Shown here: in pieces, positions 1 through 5,151 of the stretch | How positions within the stretch are numbered: the first letter of the stretch is position 1 | Layout: every line of letters starts with the position of its first letter | The notes under the pieces: model-generated | Seen by the model: only the letters and a program-made list of their open reading frames with translations | The model's database searches: none | What the model was told of the DNA's origin: nothing | Made by a program: the position numbers and the translations under genes | DNA from: an uncultured Steroidobacteraceae bacterium | Lineage (GTDB): Bacteria; Pseudomonadota; Gammaproteobacteria; Steroidobacterales; Steroidobacteraceae | Reading direction: 5' to 3' | Assembly: GCA_955652625.1 (NCBI GenBank) | Contig: CATPBM010000196.1 | Coordinates: forward strand, 1 to 5,151 | Length of the DNA stretch: 5,151 nt

Positions 1-1
1 C

Positions 2-796
2 AGCAGCGCGCCGCAAATCGAGGCCTACGGTACGGTGCTCGACCCTGCGGCGCTGGAGGCCGACGCCGGCCGAGTGGCGAGCACCCGGGCTGCGGCAACC
101 GCGGCGAGCGCCGATGCGGTGCGTGTGGAGCGTCTCTACCGCGACGACACGCAGGCCTCGCTCAAGGCGTGGCAGGCATCGCAGGCGCAGTCGGTCGAGG
201 CCGCTGCGCAGGCACGCGCGGCGGCGCTCAGCTTCAGCTTGCAGTGGGGACCGTTGGCGGCCTGGAGCGCGGCGCAGCGACGCTCGCTGCTGGGGGCACT
301 GACCAGGGGCGAGGAAGTCCTGGTGCGCGCAGACGTACCGGGACATGGCGTCGGCGGCACGCTTGACCGGCGCGCGCTGGTGGAGGTTGGCGGGGTGAAC
401 GTCGCCGCACGAGTTCTGGGTCCGCTGCCGCGGACCGATGCGCAATCGCAAAGCGCCGGCTGGCTGTTGGAAGTGGAGCACGCACCTGAGGGCCTGGGGC
501 CGGGGACCCGCGCACCGGTGCGGTTGCAAACGGCGGTGGTCGCGGGCCTGTTGGTGCCCGCCGCGGCGCTGCTTTATGCCGAACAGGGCGCCTACGTGTA
601 TCGCCAGAAGAGGGCGGGCGGCACGGACACCTTTCATTACGAGCCGGTGCCGGTCAAGCCGCTGGCGCGCGTGGGAAGCGCCTGGCTGGTCGATGGGCTG
701 GCGCGCGCCGACCAGATCGTCGTGCAGGGCGCCGGAGTTCTGTGGTCGCTGCAAGGCATCGGCGGTTTCTCCGCCGCCGAAGTGGAACACGACTAG
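2..796 (+). CDS. RND efflux periplasmic adaptor subunit (membrane fusion protein), 5' end missing
   Basis: Partial gene: the frame is open from base 2, and the GTG at 35 is probably an internal valine, because the codons before it (reading IEAYGTVLDP across it) look like the first strand of an adaptor core. 264 residues are visible; family members are usually about 350-400, so roughly a quarter or more is missing, including any signal peptide or lipobox. Residues about 15-80 are Ala/Arg/Glu-rich and helical, fitting the alpha-hairpin that contacts the outer-membrane channel. A beta-rich stretch follows, then a VPAAALLYAEQGAYVYR segment (about 185-201) and an ADQIVVQGAGVLWS segment (about 235-248), both typical of adaptor C-terminal domains. 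Its role would be to bridge the permease to an outer-membrane channel in the periplasm. The stop is five bases before the permease start, so the two are very likely co-transcribed. No APFDG-like lipoyl motif follows the hairpin, which is unusual. The family assignment rests mainly on these C-terminal segments and on the neighbour. Confidence 0.85.
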   Translation, partial: SSAPQIEAYGTVLDPAALEADAGRVASTRAAATAASADAVRVERLYRDDTQASLKAWQASQAQSVEAAAQARAAALSFSLQWGPLAAWSAAQRRSLLGALTRGEEVLVRADVPGHGVGGTLDRRALVEVGGVNVAARVLGPLPRTDAQSQSAGWLLEVEHAPEGLGPGTRAPVRLQTAVVAGLLVPAAALLYAEQGAYVYRQKRAGGTDTFHYEPVPVKPLARVGSAWLVDGLARADQIVVQGAGVLWSLQGIGGFSAAEVEHD

Positions 797-801
797 CGCC
801 C

Positions 802-3800
802 ATGCTCGCCACCATCGTTCGCGCATCGCTCGCGAACCCAAGGATTGTGACGGCGCTGTCTTTGCTCGTTGCCCTGCTGGGGGTGAGCGCGCTGCTCAGC
901 GCCAGACTTGATGTGTTTCCGGACTTCGCGCCGCCGCACCTGCTGGTTCAGGCCGAGGCACCGGGCCTGGATGCGACACAGGTGGAATCGATGGTGACCC
1001 GGCCGCTGGAGGATCTGCTGGCCGGCGCCGAGAACGTCGAGGTGGTGCGCTCGACCTCGAGTCAGGGTCTGGCGGCTATTCGGGTGGTCTTCGGTCGCGG
1101 CAGCGATCCGTATCTGCAGAGGCAGGTGATCAGCGAGCGGCTGAGCGACGCGAGCGCGCTGCTGCCCGTGGGTGTCGGCGCTCCACTGCTCTCGCCGCTG
1201 AGCTCGTCGATGGAATATCTGCTGCACTTCGGATTCACCAGCGATCGGCTGTCGCCGATCGAGCTGCGCGACCTCATCCGCTGGACCATCAAGCCGCAAA
1301 TCCTCGCGGTACCGGGCGTGGCCCAGGCGCAGATCTTCGGCGGCGACACGCGCGAGCGGCAGCTGTGGATCGATCCGGTCAAACTCAATGCGTCCGGGGT
1401 CACCCTGGAGGAAATCGCTGAGGCGGCCCGTCGCGGTACGCAAATGAGCGGCGGCGGCTATCTGGAGACCCCGACACAGCGCATCGTGCTGCAGGCCCAG
1501 GCGCCGGGGGATTCACTCGCGGCACTCCAACGCGCCGTCGTCGCCAACCCGGCCGGTGCGCCGGTGCGCATCGGCGATATTGCAGAGGTGCGCGACGGGA
1601 GCGCGCCGCGCGTTGGCGATGCGATCATCGGCGGCCAGCCCGGCATACTGGTGGAGACGTCGACCCAATTCGGCGCCAATACGCTCGACGTCACGCGCGA
1701 GCTCGAGCAGCGGCTGCGTGCCCTGGCACCGGAGCTCGCGCGGCGCGGCGTTCAGTACCACCCGGCGTTGCTGCGCCCGGCGAGCTTCATCGAGAGCGCT
1801 ATCGCCAAGCTGCGCAACTCGCTGTTGATCGGCGCGGTGCTGGTGATCGTGCTGCTGCTGCTGACGCTGCGCGACTGGCGCGGTGCGCTGATATCCTTCA
1901 GCGCCATCCCCGTGTCGCTGCTCGCCACCGTATGGATCCTCAGTCTCGGCGGCCTGTCGCTCAACACGATGAGCTTGGGGGGGCTCGTGGTCGCCCTGGG
2001 GGTCGTGGTCGACGATGCGGTTATCGACGTGGAGAACATCACCCGTCGCCGCCGCGCTGCGGGCGCGGGCACGGACCTGCGCGCGCTGTTGGTCGCTGCC
2101 TCGCTCGAGGTCAGGCGACCGGTGTTCTATGCCACCGCGGCAGTGGCGGTCGCATTCCTGCCAATCGTGATGCTGTCGGGACTGCAGGGGGCGTTCTTTC
2201 GGCCGCTGGCCACGGCATTCCTGCTGGCGGTCGGTCTGTCGCTGTTGGTCGCTATGAGCGCGACCCCGGCGTTGTGCGCGTTGCTGATGCAGGGCTATAG
2301 CCCGCGCGAGGAGCCCGGCTGGCTGCGACGCTGCAAGCGCTGGCAGCGGGCGGCGATCACGCGCCTGCAAAGGCACGACAAACTGGTGCTGGCCGCGGTA
2401 TTGCTGAGCGGCATCGCCGGGCTCGCATTGCTGCCCATGCTCGGCGCGCGCCTGCTGCCGGATTTTCGCGAGAATTACCTGATCGCGCATGCGGCCCTGC
2501 GTCCCGGTGTCTCGCTGCTGGAGACTGCGCGCGTCGGGGAGCGCATCGCAGCGCGCCTGGCGGCGATTCCCGGCGTAAGGAGCGTGGCCGAACAGATCGG
2601 CCGGGCGGAAAACGGTCAGGATCCGGACGCACCCAACAAGAGCGAGTTCGAGATTCAGCTCGACCCTGCGCTCGGGATCACGACCGGGCGACTGGAAACG
2701 CGGGTGCGTGCCGAATTCGCGCAGTTCCCCAATCAGCTGGTCGAGATCTACTCGGTGCTCGCGGAGCGTATCGGTGAGACGCTCTCCGGGGAAGTGGCGC
2801 CGTTCTTCGTGAGCGTGTTCGGTCCTGATCTCGACCTGGATGATCAGGTGGCCGGTGAGATTGCGGCGTTGCTGCGCCAGTGGCCGCAGAGCGGGACGGT
2901 GCGCCTGCAGGTGCCTCCGCGCCAGCCGGAACTGCAGGTGCAAATTCGCGCCGACCGGCTGAGCCTCTATGGCCTGCAAGCCTCGGACGTGCTCGGCACC
3001 CTCAGCGCCGCATATCACGGCACGGTCGTGGCACAGCTCAGCCAGTCCGACCGCAGCGTACCGGTCGTGTTGCGAATTGCCGGGGCCGGCGCGACGCCCG
3101 AAGACGTGCGCGATTTGCATCTGCGCGGCCGCGACGGCGCACTGGTGCCGTTGTCCGCCGTGGCGACGCTCAGCATGGTGGCGGCTCGCAGTCTGGTCGA
3201 GCACGAGGACGGACTGCGCCGCCAGGTGGTCATCGCCAATCCGAGGACTTCCGATCAGGCAGGCTTCGCGCGCGCGGCGCGGCAGGCGATCGCTGCGCAT
3301 GTGAAGCTGCCGCCGAACGTGTATCTGCGCTACGGCGGCACGGCTCAGGCGCAGGCGGCTGCCGCACGCGATCTGATATGGCATTCCGCGGCGGCGCTGG
3401 TGCTCATCATCCTGCTGCTGGCGCTGGCCTTCGGTCGCAGTCGGCTCGTGCTGCTCGTGTTGGCGGCGCTGCCGAGCACACTGATAGGCGGCGTGGCCGC
3501 GGTGGCGCTGACGGACGGCACGCTGTCATTGGGCGCAATGGTCGGCTTTGTCGCCTTGTTCGGCATGGCGGCGCGCAACACGATCCTGCTGATTTCGCAC
3601 TACGAGCACCTCATCACGATCGAAGGCCAGTCCTGGGGACCATTGACCGCGGCGCGCGGGGCGGAAGAGCGCCTGACCCCCGTGCTGCTGACGGCACTGC
3701 TCACGGCGTTGGCGCTGCTGCCGGTGGCGCTGCAATCGCACGAACCCGGGCATGAGATCGAAGGTCCGATGGCGATCGTGATTCTCGGCGGGCTGGTCTC

Positions 3801-3864
3801 CTCGACCTTCGTGAGTCTCGTGCTCGTGCCGCCGCTCGCCGCGCGCTGGTTGCGCCCGGGCTGA
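802..3864 (+). CDS. RND efflux permease, CusA/CzcA-like (HME-type branch)
   Basis: Complete 1020-residue inner-membrane proton/substrate antiporter, normal length for RND pumps (about 1000-1060). Layout: TM1 about 15-34; first periplasmic porter region about 35-335, with DVFPDFAPP at 37-45; TM2-TM6 about 339-496; TM7 about 527-548; second porter region about 550-855; TM8-TM12 about 859-1012. TM4 carries the proton-relay signature ALGVVVDDAVIDVEN (398-412), with acids D404, D405, D409 and E411. TM10 has GMAARNTILLISHYEH (921-936), then RGAEERLTPVLLTALLTAL and GPMAIVILGG, which I associate with CusA/CzcA-like permeases rather than AcrB-type drug pumps. Start: the ATG at 802 gives the usual short N-terminal tail before TM1. 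An in-frame GTG at 742 would add 20 Arg-rich residues overlapping the adaptor gene and is unlikely. No clear Shine-Dalgarno is seen, so translational coupling to the adaptor is likely. The substrate cannot be assigned: the CzcA DFG aspartate and the CusA methionine sites appear absent. Confidence 0.95.
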   Translation: MLATIVRASLANPRIVTALSLLVALLGVSALLSARLDVFPDFAPPHLLVQAEAPGLDATQVESMVTRPLEDLLAGAENVEVVRSTSSQGLAAIRVVFGRGSDPYLQRQVISERLSDASALLPVGVGAPLLSPLSSSMEYLLHFGFTSDRLSPIELRDLIRWTIKPQILAVPGVAQAQIFGGDTRERQLWIDPVKLNASGVTLEEIAEAARRGTQMSGGGYLETPTQRIVLQAQAPGDSLAALQRAVVANPAGAPVRIGDIAEVRDGSAPRVGDAIIGGQPGILVETSTQFGANTLDVTRELEQRLRALAPELARRGVQYHPALLRPASFIESAIAKLRNSLLIGAVLVIVLLLLTLRDWRGALISFSAIPVSLLATVWILSLGGLSLNTMSLGGLVVALGVVVDDAVIDVENITRRRRAAGAGTDLRALLVAASLEVRRPVFYATAAVAVAFLPIVMLSGLQGAFFRPLATAFLLAVGLSLLVAMSATPALCALLMQGYSPREEPGWLRRCKRWQRAAITRLQRHDKLVLAAVLLSGIAGLALLPMLGARLLPDFRENYLIAHAALRPGVSLLETARVGERIAARLAAIPGVRSVAEQIGRAENGQDPDAPNKSEFEIQLDPALGITTGRLETRVRAEFAQFPNQLVEIYSVLAERIGETLSGEVAPFFVSVFGPDLDLDDQVAGEIAALLRQWPQSGTVRLQVPPRQPELQVQIRADRLSLYGLQASDVLGTLSAAYHGTVVAQLSQSDRSVPVVLRIAGAGATPEDVRDLHLRGRDGALVPLSAVATLSMVAARSLVEHEDGLRRQVVIANPRTSDQAGFARAARQAIAAHVKLPPNVYLRYGGTAQAQAAAARDLIWHSAAALVLIILLLALAFGRSRLVLLVLAALPSTLIGGVAAVALTDGTLSLGAMVGFVALFGMAARNTILLISHYEHLITIEGQSWGPLTAARGAEERLTPVLLTALLTALALLPVALQSHEPGHEIEGPMAIVILGGLVSSTFVSLVLVPPLAARWLRPG

Positions 3865-3883
3865 TCGTCTGCACCGTCGGACG

Positions 3884-3905
3884 GCCCGGCGACCGGGGCA
3901 TTTTT
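3884..3905 (+). terminator. Intrinsic terminator of the efflux operon
   Basis: A GCCCGG arm (3884-3889), a CGA loop and a CCGGGGC arm (3893-3899, one bulged G) form a six-pair GC-rich hairpin, followed by A and five Ts (3901-3905). It begins about 20 bases after the permease stop. An overlapping small dyad, CCGTC-G-GACGG (3874-3884), could compete or stack with it. Position and T-run support rho-independent termination, though the T-run is short. Confidence 0.7.
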
Positions 3906-3949
3906 GCAACACTCCCGGAGTCACACTGTAGCCTTTTTGGTATTCCCAC

Positions 3950-3974
3950 TGCCTGGCTCCGTTCTTGCCGGGCA
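3950..3974. promoter_or_regulatory. Dyad, candidate enhancer-binding activator site
   Basis: Arms TGCCTGGC (3950-3957) and GCCGGGCA (3967-3974) are reverse complements apart from one T:G position, separated by nine bases. The dyad is centred about 90 bases upstream of the predicted sigma-54 transcription start, which is where upstream activator sequences for bacterial enhancer-binding proteins usually lie. It could instead be an RNA hairpin from read-through transcription. The cognate protein is not in the window and the motif does not match a site I know with certainty. Confidence 0.4.
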
Positions 3975-3989
3975 TAAGTCCTTGTTCCG

Positions 3990-4001
3990 CGAGTAGACTC
4001 G
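3990..4001. repeat. Short inverted repeat CGAGT-AG-ACTCG
   Basis: A perfect 5-bp-arm palindrome with a two-base centre, lying at about -62 to -51 from the predicted porin transcription start. It is short enough to arise by chance, but it sits in a non-coding control region next to a second, better dyad. It could be part of an operator; no regulator is assigned. Confidence 0.35.
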
Positions 4002-4003
4002 TT

Positions 4004-4019
4004 GTTGCCACTTGGCAAC
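4004..4019. promoter_or_regulatory. Perfect inverted repeat GTTGCC-N4-GGCAAC beside the promoter
   Basis: GTTGCC (4004-4009) and GGCAAC (4014-4019) are exact reverse complements separated by ACTT. The repeat ends five bases before the TTGGCACG -24 block begins, at about -48 to -33. That is too close for a typical enhancer site but suits a repressor or accessory factor. Its TTGGCA (4012-4017) is repeated 13 bases later inside the -24 element (4025-4030). Confidence 0.45.
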
Positions 4020-4024
4020 GTGAA

Positions 4025-4042
4025 TTGGCACGTCTTTTGCTA
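4025..4042 (+). promoter_or_regulatory. Sigma-54 (RpoN) -24/-12 promoter of the porin gene
   Basis: The sequence TTGGCACG-TCTT-TTGCTA matches the established consensus TGGCACG-N4-TTGCW at every conserved position. The invariant GG is at 4027-4028 and the invariant GC at 4039-4040, with the correct spacing. Transcription would start near G4052, giving a leader of about 66 bases before the porin ATG. Sigma-54 promoters need an ATP-hydrolysing enhancer-binding activator, so the porin should be tightly inducible. No convincing sigma-70 -35/-10 pair was found in the same stretch. Confidence 0.85.
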
Positions 4043-4103
4043 CCGCGCTCTGGGGTGGCTGTGCCCGTGCCGCTGCCGAACGCCATCACGAGGGACAACG
4101 TGC

Positions 4104-4110
4104 GGGGGAG
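4104..4110 (+). promoter_or_regulatory. Ribosome binding site of the porin gene
   Basis: GGGGGAG ends seven bases before the ATG at 4118. It is a purine-rich Shine-Dalgarno with ideal spacing. It decides the start in favour of 4118 over an in-frame GTG at 4100, which lies upstream of this site and would add six residues before the Lys-containing signal-peptide start. Confidence 0.8.
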
Positions 4111-4117
4111 TACTTCA

Positions 4118-5151
4118 ATGAAGAATATCAGCGTAGCTCAGCAGATTCTGCGGCCATCGGTTGCCGGCGTCCTATTGGCCGTCCTGGCAATGCCCGCGGC
4201 GGCAGTGGATCTGAAGACCGCCGACGGGGCGTGGACCTTCTCCATCAGTGGCGAGGTGAACGTCGACTACATCTGGTCCAGCTGCCAGAGCATCGCCAGC
4301 GCGGTCGCCGTCGTCGGCGGTCTGACCTGCGTTGGCTCGGCAAGCGGCAGTAACGTATCCAACGTCAGTAACGGTCTGTTGCCGGCAGCGTTCAGCTTCG
4401 GTGTGTCGACGACGCAGGACGGCTACGACCTTGCGGCGCACCTCGGCCTTTATCCGGGCATCGCCACCAACGACGGCGGCAGTCCGAACCTGCAGGCGAC
4501 CGGGGGTCCCAAGAACACCGCGCTCGGCACGACGGGCCTGGATGTGCGCCAGGTGTACATGACGTTCGGCAACAAGGAAATGGGCACCTTTACTCTCGGC
4601 CGCAACATCGGCCTGTTCGGGGCCGACGTGATCCTCAGTGACATGACGCTGCCCGGAGTCGGCGGGCCCGGCGGCGCCGCTTCGGCCGCGCCCGCCAACA
4701 CCACGCTCGGTGGGATCGGCCTCGGTTACATCTACACCGACTGGCTGGGGCAGATCGACTACACGACGCCGGACTTTTCAGGCTTTGCGCTGACAGTCGG
4801 CATCTTTGACCCGCTCAATTCGCTCAGCGATAACAATTTGAACTACGCGTCGGCGGGGAAAAAGGCGCCAGGCGTGCACGGCAAGATCAGCTATACGCTG
4901 CCCATCGCCGAGGGCACCAAGCTGTACGTGTCGATTGCAGGGATCACGCAGCAGCAGAATTACTACTACACACTGCCAGTCGTACCTGCCGGTGTGCCAA
5001 GTACTTATGAGTACCGCGGCACCGGCGAGGACATCTTCGCAAGACTCGACGTGCAGGGCCTGGAGGTGTTCGGCTACTACTATCACGCCCAGGGTCTGGG
5101 CACGACCGCGCTGTTCAACCTTGGCGCATTCGGGCTCGGCGATACGCGCAC
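4118..5151 (+). CDS. Gram-negative outer-membrane porin, 3' end missing
   Basis: 344 codons are visible with no stop before the window edge. The N-terminus is a Sec signal peptide: a basic start (MKN), a hydrophobic core ending VLLAVLAMP, and probable cleavage after AAA at residue 29. The mature part alternates hydrophobic and polar residues as beta-barrels do, with many Gly, Tyr, Asn and Thr and frequent aromatic girdle residues. Residues about 39-53 (WTFSISGEVNVDYIW) look like the first strand. GTFTLGRNIGLFGADVILSD (156-175) resembles the strand and constriction-loop region of Gram-negative porins (Porin_4-like). GLGYIYTDWLGQIDYTTPDF (201-220) is a later strand pair. The product would form a passive diffusion channel in the outer membrane; the solute is unknown. 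Transcription appears to be sigma-54 dependent and separate from the efflux operon. Two cysteines (C56, C71) in the first predicted loop are unusual for a porin. An outer-membrane protein of another barrel family is the main alternative. Confidence 0.85.
   Translation, partial: MKNISVAQQILRPSVAGVLLAVLAMPAAAVDLKTADGAWTFSISGEVNVDYIWSSCQSIASAVAVVGGLTCVGSASGSNVSNVSNGLLPAAFSFGVSTTQDGYDLAAHLGLYPGIATNDGGSPNLQATGGPKNTALGTTGLDVRQVYMTFGNKEMGTFTLGRNIGLFGADVILSDMTLPGVGGPGGAASAAPANTTLGGIGLGYIYTDWLGQIDYTTPDFSGFALTVGIFDPLNSLSDNNLNYASAGKKAPGVHGKISYTLPIAEGTKLYVSIAGITQQQNYYYTLPVVPAGVPSTYEYRGTGEDIFARLDVQGLEVFGYYYHAQGLGTTALFNLGAFGLGDTR

Noticed and set aside
35..37. GTG at 35 as the true start of the adaptor
   Set aside because: The frame is open to the window edge and the upstream codons continue an adaptor-like beta-strand, so the gene is a 5' truncation caused by the window.
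742..801. GTG at 742 as an upstream start for the permease
   Set aside because: It would add 20 Arg-rich residues overlapping the adaptor coding sequence. The ATG at 802 gives the normal N-terminus ahead of TM1.
1513..3384. Long reverse-strand open frame (623 codons) inside the permease gene
   Set aside because: It lies fully antisense to a clearly real RND permease. Its product is Arg/Gln/His-rich with no recognisable domain, as expected from the complement of a GC-rich gene.
3911..3938. ACTCCCGGAGT dyad followed by a T-run at 3934-3938 as a second terminator
   Set aside because: The hairpin can form only four pairs around a three-base loop, and the T-run lies 12 bases beyond it.
4012..4042. 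Sigma-70 promoter using TTGGCA at 4012 as the -35 box
   Set aside because: At 16-18 base spacing the -10 candidates (TTTTGC, TTTGCT) do not fit TATAAT, while the sigma-54 consensus in the same place is near perfect.
3526..4098. Reverse-strand frame spanning the permease 3' end and the intergenic region
   Set aside because: It runs across the terminator, the dyads and the sigma-54 promoter; its product is low-complexity Arg/Gln-rich and matches no family I recognise.
1..5151. CRISPR arrays, insertion sequences, tRNA or rRNA genes, recombination sites
   Set aside because: I saw no regularly spaced repeats, transposase signatures, terminal inverted repeats or RNA-gene sequence; the window is filled by three ordinary genes and one control region.

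Overview
This window looks like chromosomal DNA of a high-GC Gram-negative proteobacterium. The evidence is an RND-type tripartite efflux system, an outer-membrane porin with a Sec signal peptide, and a near-perfect sigma-54 (RpoN) promoter. I cannot name the genus from sequence alone. All genes lie on the + strand.

Layout. Bases 2-796 are the 3' part of a periplasmic adaptor (membrane fusion protein) gene whose start lies before the window. Five bases later, 802-3864 encodes a complete 1020-residue RND permease of the CusA/CzcA-like branch. About 20 bases after its stop a GC-rich hairpin followed by five Ts (3884-3905) looks like an intrinsic terminator. It probably ends the efflux operon, so any outer-membrane channel gene of this operon would have to lie upstream of the window. 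Bases 3906-4117 form a regulatory intergenic region. It has an 8-bp-arm dyad (3950-3974), two shorter inverted repeats (3990-4001 and 4004-4019), a -24/-12 sigma-54 promoter (4025-4042), a leader of about 66 bases and a strong Shine-Dalgarno (4104-4110). From 4118 to the right edge runs the first 344 codons of a Gram-negative porin, cut off by the window end. This porin frame is open to the edge, with no stop in the window.

How the genes work together. Adaptor and permease are neighbours in one transcription unit and would form the inner-membrane and periplasmic parts of a proton-driven efflux pump. The permease has the fold and several signatures of the metal-efflux (HME) branch, but it lacks the DFG aspartate of CzcA and appears to lack the CusA methionine sites, so its substrate is open. 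The porin is a separate unit, apparently switched on by sigma-54 and an unidentified enhancer-binding activator. That suggests induction by a nutrient or stress signal rather than constitutive expression.

I see no undescribed multi-gene system here. The most interesting parts are the sigma-54 control region of the porin and the unassigned substrate of the pump.
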